From Takakia lepidozioides (lineage: Eukaryota; Streptophyta; Takakiopsida; Takakiales; Takakiaceae), in NCBI GenBank assembly GCA_030704615.1, contig CM060731.1, forward strand, positions 86,470,756 through 86,534,755: a DNA stretch of 64,000 nucleotides, in the 5' to 3' direction. Of the stretch, positions 53,801 through 63,660 are shown piece by piece (positions within the stretch are counted from its first letter, which is position 1; every line of letters starts with the position of its first letter). Position numbers and translations under genes: made by a program. Under the pieces are notes generated by a model. The model saw nothing but the letters and a program-made list of their open reading frames with translations, did not search any database and was not told the DNA's origin.

Positions 53801-54282
53801 TTGCCTGATTTCCAGGATGATCTTGGAACTTCCATGACCTCGTCTGAGTCGGACAGGTTGTGAACAACCCGGTTCTCGCTCATTTTCATTGATGGGGTCG
53901 GCTCTGGATTTACTTCGTTGCGGACTTCTCTCTTTGAGGTACCCACTCTCTGATTCGCGGATTGTTTCGTAGAAGGCGCCAGGATAGAAGGTGCATTTGG
54001 CGGGAAAATGAAGTCCCCAACAGCCCTGTATATGACGCTATCCGATGGTGGAACTCGCCATTCCCTGCCGTTGCCGAAATCATCGTGGAGCACAACAATA
54101 CTTTCAACTACAACTCCGTTTGAATCCTTCCTTTCCTCATCCAAAAATACCGACCCCGGTTTCAGGTGGTATCGAACGCAGAGATATTTCTCCATCACCC
54201 GACAGATGTCCCCTCTGCACGGAAAGGTAGCTCTATGCTTGTGAGGAGGGCGACACACTATAGCGCTCGGGTTTTCTGCCAT
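50889..54282 (-). pseudogene. Transposase copy 3, inverted and closely related to copy 1
   Basis: It starts MAENPSAIVCRPP (54282) and follows copy 1 block by block: CRVMEKYLC, DSNGVVVESIVVL, WVMFDHIKRI, CGFHFLQSL, the intron 52293-52378, and the SWIM finger CNCTDF...YPCKHLYY ending at 50889. Differences: the Cys-rich CVVC...CFHF segment of copy 1 is cleanly absent, KTT joining directly to KCAHCKEP near 53515; a TGA after FPDLT is shared with copy 1; frameshifts lie near 52800 and 52700; a TGA in LSAA replaces GGA (about 51398). It is non-functional as read. Confidence 0.75.
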
Positions 54283-54861
54283 GGGAAATGTGCACACAAG
54301 ACTGCGAGGATGGCGTTCGGGCAAGCGCCCTGGGAGAAGGGGGATGCAGCGAGGGGAAGGAATGCAGGGCCGATTTTTTTGAGCGACGAAGCCTATTCAC
54401 GAATCCAGGGAGCCCACTCTCCCAAAAATCCACTGTCAGAGTGTTAATGAACCTTGTCTCCAGAATGCGGCCCCTGGCCTTTGCGCAATAACTGCCAACG
54501 GTATGCAGTCAGAAGGTATATGACCAGTGCAGATGCGCTGCGCAAACCAATAATTGTTGCGTCTGACAAGAAGCGTGGGGGGCGAGCGTGCAAGCACCTT
54601 TCCCATTGACAGAGGGAACTGACAAAGGTGGCATTCCAGTGGGTCTGATTGCAAGATTGAGTGCCAGACCCTCGCTGCCAAAGTCAACGTTCAACAAAAT
54701 GCAACATTGCACAAAAAGTGGAACTTTGGCTCAAAGGAGACATTTTTATTAATAATGAACGGTGACAAGTATGCATGCCCTCACAAGCCGAGGGAAGCCA
54801 AAAGTATGCATGCCATCCATGCTCAGGTAAGTTGGGAATTTGCTCCCGTGTTGCACTGTTC

Positions 54862-55430
54862 TCACCAAGAAGCTGGAACCTCGATTGGCCTCTCAACAAG
54901 CTCATGACTGACAGGGTGTCGGTAGGTGAAGACAATGGATGCAGCCTGTTTGCCTTTGGTGTAGTGGACAACGGTGTCATGTCCTCCGATATATGCACCA
55001 TCGTAAATCGAGACCTTTGCTGTGGAGACTCTGTGTCCATAGGACTCATCCTCGTAGCTTATGAGAATGTCCCCATACACTGTTTGGGATGGAATCCTCT
55101 CTGGCATGTACGTACACCCGATACAATCCTTGTAGGCCCACTGGTAGCACCTCCAATGATGTAGTAAGGTCGTACGGCTTTTGGGGATGTTCCATGCAGG
55201 CGGATACTGCAGATCAACGATTCGCAGGCACCAAAGCAGCCCAAGCCCGTCCCCGCGAGGCTGATCGTGGAAGCCAGGAAGGTACTCAAGAGCGGACAGG
55301 TGCACCCTCCTCTTCTGAGAGTGGTCTATCCAATCCTACAGGTATATGAAAATATCCCCTGACTTGGGGGCGAGAAGTCCCACGGGGTGAGATGCTTGTT
55401 TGGGCAGTTGCTGGGATCCCGGCATGCCAT
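54862..55430 (-). pseudogene. ORF-A copy 3
   Basis: MACRDP start at 55430, then, after a one-base insertion near 55380, GDIFIYL with a TAG where copy 1 has CAG, LSALEYLPGFHD, LRIVDLQYPP, WRCYQWAYKD, VYGDILISYEDE, VSIYDGAYIGGHD, HELVERPIEVPASW. At the codon where copy 1 has TAG (21648), copy 3 keeps CAG. The two copies are therefore broken at different Gln codons. Confidence 0.65.
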
Positions 55431-55599
55431 CGCCGACTATTGAAAGGGCTGCCAGGAAGCAGACAGGGTGCGCAGGGAGGGGGGAGTGTCGGGAAGCTGA
55501 GTTGAGAGGAGCTCGGAGCGAGGAAGTGTTGTTGTTGTCTCGGTTGGCAAATTCGACATGGCGTCAAATCAGAGGGTGACGGCCCCACGTGCCTGCCAG

Positions 55600-55935
55600 A
55601 TAACATGCCCCGGATGGAAAAACGGCGCCGAATTTCCATCCGAGGCCGTTCGGATGAAGTCGTCTCGGGGGGAGAGGCCGACACATGGCCGACAAAGATC
55701 ATCCTCCGGATGGAAAAACGGCGCCAAATTTCCATCCGGGGCCGGTCAGATGAAGTCGTCTCGGGGGGAGAGGCCGACACCTAGCTGACAGAGAACATCC
55801 CCCGGATGGAAAAACGGTGCCGAATTTCCATCCTGCAGGTAAGCGGAGGCGCGGGCGGATGGAAAACCGGCGCCGAATTTCCATCCTGCAGGAAAATTCG
55901 GTCCACCTCATGGATGGATAACCGGCACCGAATTT
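55600..55935. repeat. Palindrome array upstream of ORF-A copy 3
   Basis: Three 96-bp-type units (GGATGGAAAAACGGCGCCGA with CGTCTCGGGGGGAGAGGCCG) and two to three CCATCCTGCAGG-type units. It is the inverted, shorter counterpart of 20215-21285. Beyond 55935 a block CTAAGTTTAGTGTCTGATTA resembles 20475-20515. Confidence 0.8.
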
Positions 55936-56039
55936 GTCTATAGCGGACGATAATGGTGGGAATAACGTGCCAAAAAGTGGCCTGAAGGCAAAAAAAAACT
56001 CTAAGTTTAGTGTCTGATTAGACCCAAAAACGCAAAAAA

Positions 56040-56370
56040 CAAGATCCCAGTCCTCCTTTCCTACACATACCTGGGCGTTGAGTTTTCCTCCAACTGTAAC
56101 TGGGATGCACACATCCAGAAAGTTGTTCAAACTGGCAAGGGCAAAGCGCTGAGGCTCACTAAATTTTTTCACTGCAGAGGGATTAACTCTGAGGTCAAGA
56201 AAACCTTACTTTGCCGCGTTATTAGACCTGCCTTGGAGTACGGATCTGCTAATGGGTTGATAACTCCAACCAGGCTAAGTCTCTAGAATCCATTCAAGTG
56301 GGGGTGCTTAAGGAGTGCATGTCATCATGCTCCAAAACAGCCAATCTTGCTGTTCGGGGTGAGTTGATTG
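56040..56370 (+). pseudogene. LINE (non-LTR) reverse transcriptase C-terminal fragment
   Basis: The frame reads LLSYTYLGVEFSSNCNWDAH, KALRLTKFFHCRGINSEVKK, CRVIRPALEYGSAN and, after a break, LESIQVGVLKECMSSC and NLAVRGEL. The YLG motif and the RPALEYGS stretch are typical of the region after the palm in LINE-type RTs. No endonuclease or YADD segment is present. It directly precedes the hAT coding region and belongs to a different element. Confidence 0.75.
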
Positions 56371-56386
56371 GGAAAAAGAATAGTGG

Positions 56387-57424
56387 ATGAAACAACTTGT
56401 CAAGCGAGCGAAGACTGTTGTGTCGTTCATCCGCACACACCACATCCCTTTGGCAATATATAGGAGGCACGAACCCAAATACAGCCTCCGCAATCCAGGC
56501 GAAACTCGTTTTGCCACTAACTTCTTGATGGTGGATCGATTGGTGACGGTGAAGAGCAGTCTGAAGCACACCATCATCGATCCTCAATGGGATGCGTACA
56601 CACGGACATTGCGGGACTCCAGAAAAGCCAAGTCATTGGGCAAAAGTCGAAAAGTTCGAAATAGCATTCGCAGCGATGATTTCTGGAAGAAATGTGAAAA
56701 CTTTGTTTATATGGTAGAGCCGATGTTAATCGTCTTGCGGGAGTTTGATGGAAAGCAACCAGTAATGGGCAAGACATGGATACTACAGCAAAATCTTGAT
56801 AAGTACGTCCAATCCTTGAGGCATCCTCCCTTCTCCTTGGAACCTGAACTTGCGGACAGTGCTGAGGATGCATTTTACGACCGTCGTTCGATGGTTCGAA
56901 CGGACTTGCATTATGCAGGGGCTTTGCTCAATCCATTCTTGCTCGACAATACCATGCTCCGAGACGACGCTGATGTCAAGGCCGGCCTCGTGCAAGTGCT
57001 CATGCGATTGGCTCCGCCAAACATGGCAGAGAGAGCTATATCCGAGTACCAATGCTTCTCAGATCGCCACGACCCTTTTGAGGACATGCCGGATCCAAAA
57101 AAACTCAATATGTTGCCACATGAATGGTGGGATCTGATTAGAGCTGGAGCAAGAACATTGGCTCCCATTGCGAAGCGTATTCTTGCTCAAGTGTGTTCTG
57201 CCTCATCTTGCAAACGCAATTGGAGCAGTTACTCATTTGTTCACAACAAGATTCGCAACAGGTTGAATCCCGCGAGGGCTGACAAATTGGTGTATGTGTA
57301 TACCAATTGCCGACTGCTACGTGAGAGGGCAGCGGATGTTGCTGCAGCATGGTATGAGAGGAATTTGCATTCCGAAGACTCTGCTTCTAAGGTAGATTCG
57401 ATGAGTGACGATACTGAGCCTTAG
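56387..57424 (+). pseudogene. hAT-family transposase, C-terminal two thirds
   Basis: The frame opens within the protein: VVSFIRTHHIPLAIY, NPGETRFATNFLMVDRL, DDFWKKCENFVYMVEPML, then the hAT dimerisation region PHEWWDLIRAGARTLAPIAK and SASSCKRNWSSYSFVHNKIR, RLNPARADKLVYVYTN. These are hallmark motifs of plant hAT transposases. The BED finger and DUF659-type amino half are missing, replaced by a LINE fragment, so the first Met is not the native start. The frame ends at TAG 57422; acidic coding sequence resumes beyond (DSEDGSDDALKNAYDPF) to about 57674, and a Ser/Arg-rich tail is recognisable to about 58372. Confidence 0.9.
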
Positions 57425-58374
57425 AGAGAATCATCTCAGAGGGAATCATCTGCCTCCGATAGTGAAGATGGATCCGATGATGCTCTAAAAAATGCGTATG
57501 ACCCGTTTACATTCACAGAGGAGGATGTTTATATCCAGCCGACCTTTGATGACCTTCTTGAAGAAGTGCGTATCGCAGATGAAGGTGAAGCTGCAATTGT
57601 GTCATCCCCAGAACATGGTCCTCAAAATGAAGTTGGGGTCGACCCTCGCCCCCCACTACACGCTGAAGCCACGTAGTGCCCCAATGGAGCTTAGGGGTGA
57701 TGAACTTCCAGGTTCGAGCGACGTACACAACCCTGTTCATACAAACAATGGTGTCGAACCCATTGTACAGTCGACATGATGGGATCATGCCTCACCGATA
57801 CGACCAGCTCCACCACAATGCCAAAACCGATCCAGCTCCCCATCAACACAGCGGCATTAAGGAGCAACAGGGTTGATCTGTTTTCCACACGCACGCATCA
57901 TTCTGCTGCATTGGACCGAGCGGAAGTTGAAGTCTTGGATGATGACAACCTGTCACTACAATTCCACCTTAACCAACATATTTAGTAGCTGATCCGTAAT
58001 TCCTCACATGCTGGACCATCTAATGTCGGTCCATCTCGGGCAGACCCCCCTCCAGTACCTCCTTCGAGACTACCTTCGATTGCGTCCCAAGTCCATAAAC
58101 GACAGAGAACAGTCCAACCTTTCGTAGGCGATCGACCCACAAATAGGCCAGATACCGTGGATGGTATTCAAGACTGGAGTGGGAGTCGACCTCAGAGAGA
58201 ACTAAATCTGGTTCAAGGTCGCTTGCAGATTCAAAGGTCTGGACATAGGAAGACGATTCCAGCACTGATCATGGCAATGGTGGTGAAGTCGAGGATGACC
58301 CCGATTTTCAACCCATCGGAGCATTAGGATTAGGATCTTCTTCGTCCCGCCGTCGAAGCAGTAGAAGGAATTAA
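57425..58374 (+). pseudogene. hAT transposase tail, interrupted
   Basis: After the TAG the frame continues ESSASDSEDGSDDALKN and FTEEDVYIQPTFDDLLEE to a TAG near 57674. Later blocks (VEDDPDFQPIGALG; SSSSRRRSSRRN before a TAA near 58374) read as the acidic then basic C-terminus usual for plant hAT proteins. At least two frameshifts lie between. Confidence 0.5.
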
Positions 58375-58500
58375 AGCAAAACAAATGTAGGCATGCATCA
58401 GCACATTTTAGTGGACATGTTTACATTTCTGTAGTGAAGTAATACCAGTGTAATCATTGTCACTATGAGTATTTGTATTGCTGTTGTGTATGTGTTGGAA

Positions 58501-58506
58501 AATAAA
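58501..58506 (+). terminator. AATAAA poly(A)-type signal after hAT
   Basis: AATAAA about 125 bases past the last hAT coding block. Single-site evidence only. Confidence 0.35.
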
Positions 58507-58599
58507 AGATGTTGCCCATGTGTATACCAGCCAAAATGTCGGCCAAATGCACCGTCACTTGCTCATGTTTGTGTGCGGTCGCATTTGTTTTTTATTCTT

Positions 58600-60450
58600 T
58601 GTAAATACAGTGAACGCGATCTAAAAGCGATCGTCTTTTGTTTCTTCGTAAAATTACTGGCGGTTGCTTTAATTTCTATTTTTTCTGAAAATCCAGCGTC
58701 CGCCAATAGTGGCGGTCGGTTGTTTTTTTAATTTTGGAAAATGGATCGACCGCCATATTTTACGGTCGTTTTTTTGGGATTTTAAAATGGAGTGACCGCC
58801 AAGGTGGCGGTCGCTTCTGCGAGGTGTGCCCTGCGCATGGAGCGAAGAGTGAGGCGGGGGGAGGGGGCATATAAGCTCGGACTCATTCTCCCTTCACTTC
58901 CATTACTGGCGGTCGCTTGAAGTTTTTTTTTGTTTTTGTAAATGCAGCAACCGCCATTACTGGCGGTCGATTTTTCTTTTTTTTTGCGAAATGGAGCGAC
59001 CACCATTTGTGGCGGTCATTTTTTTTTGTTTTTAAATGGAACGACCGCCAAGGTGGCGTTCGCTTTTACGAGGTCTGCCCTGCACGTTGAGCGAGAAATG
59101 AGGCGGGGGTGGGGGCATATAAGCTCCCAGTCATTCTCCCCTCACTTCCATTACTGGCAGTTTTTGTTTTTACAAAATGCAGCAACTGCCATTACTGGCA
59201 GTCGTTTTTACTTTTTTATTTTTGGAAATGGGGCGACCGCCATTACTGGCGGTCGTTTTTTAAAAAAAAATAGAGCGACCTCGAAGGCGGCGGTCGCTTC
59301 TACGAGGTCTGCCTTGCGTGTGGAGTGAGGAATGAGGCAAGGGGCATATAAGCTCCCAGTCATTCTCCCCTCACTTCCATTACTGGCAGTTTTTATTTTT
59401 ACAAAATGCAGCGACCGCCATTTCTGCGGTCGCTTTTATTTTTTTATTTTTGAAAATGGGGCGACCGCCATTACTGGCAGTCGTTTTTTTTTTTTTTAAA
59501 TGGAGCGACCGCGAAGGTGGCGGTCACTTCTACGAGGTCTGTCCTGCGCGTGGAGCGAGGAATGAGAGGGGGGGATAACATGACGGTCGCTTTTATTTTA
59601 ATTATTTTGGAAATGAAGCGACTGCCATTACTGGCGGTCGCTTTTATTTTAATTATTTTGGAAATGAAGCGACCACCGTTACTAGCGGTCGCTTTTTTGT
59701 TTTTTGGAGGAAAATCGAGCGACCGCTATTAGGGGCGGTTGGCGTTATTGTTGTTTTTGTAATTGCAGCGACCACCATTAGTGGCGATCGCTTTTGTTTA
59801 AATTTGGTTGGAAATGGAGCGACCGCCATTTGTGGCGGTCACTTTTATTTTAATTGTTTTGAAAATGAAGCGACCGCCATTACTGGCGGTCGCTTCTCTA
59901 TTTTTTGGAGGAAAATCGAGTGACCGCCATTATGGGCGGTCGCCGCAATTGTTTTTTTTTTGTAAATCCAGCGACCGCCACTACTGGCGGTCGCTTTTAT
60001 TAAAATTTTGTTGGAAATGGAGCGACTGCTAGTGGTCGCTTTTATTTTAATTGTTTTGAAAATGAAGCGACCGCCATTACTGGCAGTCGCTTTTATTTTA
60101 ATTGTTTTGAAAATGAAGCGACCACCATTACAGGCGGTCGCTATAATTATTTTAGTTTTATAAATGACGATTTTATTTCCATTTCTTTCAAAATGAAGCG
60201 ACCGCCATTACTGGCGATCGCTTCAATTCTTAATGTCTCTGTAAATGTAGCGATCGCCTATGTTGGCGGTCGCTTATTTATTTTATTTTCGAAAAATGGA
60301 GCGACCGCCGGTTCTGGCGGTCGTTTATTTACTTATTTATTTATTTATTATTATTATTTTTAACAAAAATTGGAGTGACCGCAAGTTCTGGCGGTCGTAG
60401 TTTTTTTTATTTTTCCGGAAAATGGAGCGACCGCCACTAATGGCGGTCGC
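58600..60450. repeat. Hairpin array, GCGACCGCCATTACTGGC unit, about 30 copies
   Basis: Every 45-55 bases a 9-10-bp perfect or near-perfect inverted repeat (AGCGACCGCC / GGCGGTCGCT) with a 5-6-nt loop (ATTACT, ATTAGT, ATTTGT, AAGGT) is followed by T-rich spacer (TTTTATTTTAATTGTTTT) and GAAAATGAA. Arms are conserved while loops and spacers vary. One unit near 59183 has matched changes in both arms (ACTGCC / GGCAGT). A CCGCC/GGCGG hairpin of this density is the most ordered repeat in the window. Confidence 0.95.
58809..59385 (+). promoter_or_regulatory. Tandem TATA-like modules inside the hairpin array
   Basis: A block of about 95 bases (AGGTCTGCCCTGCGCGTGGA, GAGGCGGGGG, then GGGGGCATATAAGCTC and CATTCTCCCCTCACTTCCAT) occurs at about 58815, 59060 and 59300, with partial copies at 59525 and 60455. 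CATATAAGCTC is at 58868, 59116 and 59345. TATAA below a G-rich box looks promoter-like on the plus strand, facing the gene at 60.76 kb. Function is inferred from appearance only. Confidence 0.4.
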
Positions 60451-60759
60451 TTCTAGAATGTTTGCCCTGCACGTGCCCCGAGGAATGAGGGAGGGGGGGG
60501 GGCATTTCATTATTCCACGACACGTAGTCACGTGGAGAAGGAGGCCATTGGTTGGGTAGGGGGTATTTTTTGCCGCGATTTCTGTGAGGTCGTTGCAGAA
60601 TGTTCCAATAGGCCCTCCTCTGGCTTCCAGGATCATTTTATTCTACAAAATTAGCTTTTAGGAACTATTTTGACACCTACTCAAACTCGTATAGGGTGAA
60701 GGGTTTAGAGTTACGTCTTATTAGTAAACCTCGTTTAGTGTTGCTCCAATTGTTGCAGA

Positions 60760-61563
60760 ATGGCAGAGGGCCAGGACGATGAGCGTCATGGAAGAGATGA
60801 CCCCAATGAACATGGACCGCCCCCTAAGAAAATCAAAGGGTCAAAGCAAGACTTGAATTGGGAAGTATATGGTGACCCTAGCATACTAGTAGAAGAGGGC
60901 TGGGAGGATGTTCCGGAAGAGTTCAGGTGGCTGATGGCGAGATGCAAAAAAATCGTGAAATGGTACCACATCAATCGATTGTGGCCTTTGGATAGGCATG
61001 ACGTGCAAACCCAAAACAATTACGCAGAGTTCAGGTCTTGCACGAACTTGCATTTCCAGCATATGACGAATGAGGTGCATTGCACATTGTGGGGTCAACC
61101 TCTCTTAAAGGGCCAAATCTCGTACACCTTGGCAGCCATGTTGTACGTGGAGGTCATACTCTTGCGTCCAGTGAATTGGCAAACTGCTAGTAGGAGGAAT
61201 GCAAGGTTGCTATACGATTTGGAGAAAATCCCGGACACGTTCGGAATACACCCGGCTGCAACGTTAGAGGAACAACTGGCGGAAAGAGACCAGCGAATCA
61301 GGACCCTGTAGGACCGACTAGACTGGCAAACACTGCGCATAGCCGAGTTGGAAGCTAGATTGCAAGACATGCCTCCAAACAATGAAGGTACTGTTGTCCA
61401 CAATGAGGATCGAACAAACGTTGTGGACATGGACGTGGAGTTTGCGATGCCCGATCGTAGTATTGACCTCATCATTCACGAAATTACAGACGTCCTTGAC
61501 CATGTGGCCGATGAAACCATGGTTGAGGAACAGCGAATTGCGGATGAGAGAAGGAAGAAATGA
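60760..61563 (+). pseudogene. Unknown gene, first part
   Basis: MAEGQDDERHGRDDPNEHGP starts a frame interrupted only by TAG at 61312-61314. It contains a probable nuclear-localisation cluster (PPKKIKGSKQ), then PEEFRWLMARCKKIVKWYH, EVHCTLWGQPLLKGQISYTL and a coiled-coil-prone C-terminal part (EQLAERDQRIRTL; LRIAELEARLQDM; EEQRIADERRKK). I do not recognise the family. The T-rich leader ends in TTGTTGCAG just before the ATG, which could be a splice acceptor. No copy elsewhere in the window. Confidence 0.5.
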
Positions 61564-62827
61564 AAAGAACCAGTACTGAAAACCGGGGAATGCTCGAGGG
61601 TCGCCATTCAATCCTGAATCCGATATTAGATGTCGACCGCGTTACAAATGAGCGGGACATTGCCATGGCAACTGCATGGCGCTTGTCCAAAATGTTGGAG
61701 ATTTCCATTGAATGACGATTGGGAGAATAAGATACAATGGGCGACCCATTTGGCCTCCAGAGAAGCACGGGTAGAGCGGGCACAGTCAGGCTTGCAACGT
61801 GTCGCACGCTTGTCGAACCGTAGCGTGGATAGCATTTATGCCAACATGCAAAGGTATAACGATCTCCGCATCGCATCAAGCATGTTCGCCGGGTATACCA
61901 ATTGGGTAGATGTGGATTCTATGTTCGATCGATGTGAGCACAGAATTTCGGGTTGAACAGAAGCATAAGCTGGGAATTGGAGATAGATGAAGAGTGAGAC
62001 ACCACAACAAGGATAACCAGCCACATCAAACCGGCCCAGAGGGAGGAGATACCACGAGGTGTTTTGCCGTCATGGATATCAGATGGCACAGTTTGTTCGA
62101 TGTGTAGGAATCCATACGGCCCAGAGGGATGTCATGTGCTTGAATCATGTGGACATATGTTCCATCTATCAAAGATCCCCAGTATTTCTGGGTCACATCT
62201 GACTGGGAGATAACCATACGTGCGGGAGGCATTCGAGATTGGTGGGAGAGAGAGCAGTTTTGCCGCAATCTGGGAGGGCATTGGAGTCAAAGAATGTCCA
62301 GGTTTATCCGGCTCCCACAGGTTCCATGGGTGCCGGAGGAGAATGAATTGTATGACCGACAACCGATTGGGAGACATTTGTTGTTGTCCGAACTGGAAGA
62401 TGTTATAATATGTAAACGCCGAATGAATGAGGCGTACGAGGCGGCTTATCGTCAAAACGACACAATGATTAGGGACAGGGCCTGCGAGAGGCAGTTGGAA
62501 AGTTTCAAAAGTACCATCAAGGCAGTTGTAGAAAAATGGAGGCGAAACCGTTATCATCGTGTTTTGGGGGCTCTATTGCCGGATGTGGACGGCCTCGTTG
62601 CCGATTTGTATGCAGCCCGAGCACTTGTTTTCGATCCACCTCCGCCACGTCGTGAGAGTGAAGAAGAAAGTCAACTTTCGCCACGAAGTAGGCGGATGCA
62701 GGCCAGAATTGATCACATGCCATTGGGCCCCTCATTGACCACGAGATCACAGTCGCAAGCTCTGGCAATTGGCAGTGCAAATCAGGCCACAACATCAAAT
62801 TCCTTGTCCTCGGACAGTGACAACTAG
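61564..62827 (+). pseudogene. Unknown gene, second part with RING-like zinc motif
   Basis: Continuation in shifting frames: MLEGRHSILNPILDVDRV, then WATHLASREARVERAQS and MFAGYTNWVDVDSMFDRCE to 61956. Next, CSMCRNPYGPEG and HVLESCGHMFHLSKI (about 62097-62180) give a C-x2-C ... C-x-H-x2-H pattern like the first half of a RING finger. The last frame (to 62827) holds WEITIRAGGIRDWWEREQF, FIRLPQVPWVPEENELYDR, a helical basic region and a Ser-rich end. RING proteins are usually ubiquitin ligases, but the second half of the finger is not clear. Confidence 0.4.
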
Positions 62828-63260
62828 GCTTTAAATGACTGACAGCATAGTATATATACAATGTGCATTTTTGTTGTACCTTGAATATTGTTGGAAAACA
62901 CAGTGATAACATTCCGCCATTTTTGTATATCACCAATTTTGTTAATACACAATGCACATGTGCGGCACCTACCAATTTCAATTGCATGAGTAGCGTTTTC
63001 TTCACATTTACATTCGTATGATGGGGAAGAAGTGGTTCACCCTGTAAACAAATTTACAATGGTGTCATATTTGGTCATGACGTGTATGTGGGTATTTGCA
63101 ATGAACTCCGAAAGCTGGAGAACAAGGAAAATTGATGTAAACCAATAAGTTATAACGAGTTACGAACGGTCGTCTTCCAAACAAATTTCGCCTGGTCCCT
63201 GCGTATTTCATAATCATTTCGCAATATCTATGATCTTTCTACGAACATACCCACAAAGTT
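62828..63260. other. No gene seen
   Basis: AT-rich flank after the unknown gene. No clear AATAAA at a useful distance and no repeat recognised. Confidence 0.4.
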
Positions 63261-63264
63261 CTCA

Positions 63265-63660
63265 AAACACAAAATAATTTCCATTGATCTCATATTACAC
63301 TGGGACGTATCAGAGGGTACATTGAACACACTGGCCAAGTTTCAAAGCGAACGAAAATCATTTGGATGGGCAACCATCCGTTGGCCTATTGAACGAATTT
63401 CGATTGATCTCATATAACTCTAGGGCCTCTTACATGGCACATTGAACATAGTGGCCAAGTCTCAAAGCGAACCAAAATCATTTCGATGGCCAACCATCCG
63501 TTGAGCCATCGAATGAATTTCGATTGATCTCATATTAGTCCGGGACTTGTGAGAGGGTGTCTCAAACGTAGTGGCAAAGTTTGGAAGCACACAAAAATGA
63601 TTTGGATGGGCAACCATCCGTTCACACGTTGAATGTATTCCGTTGGATCTGCTATTGCTT
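63265..63660 (+). repeat. 120-bp tandem repeat
   Basis: Three clear units beginning TTTCGATTGATCTCATATTA (near 63282, 63398, 63518) and a decayed fourth near 63640. Shared inner blocks are GTGGCCAAGTTTCAAAGCGA and ATGGGCAACCATCCGTT. No coding potential. Confidence 0.85.

Noticed and set aside
58600-60450. CRISPR-like array
   Set aside because: Units are hairpins with homologous T-rich spacers rather than unique spacers, and the context is plant nuclear repeats.
62026-62268. Minus-strand frame with a GSLIDGTYVHM stretch resembling a PIF/Harbinger transposase strand
   Set aside because: It is antisense to a more coherent plus-strand gene with a zinc-finger-like CGHMFH, and the rest of a Harbinger core is missing. 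Probably chance.
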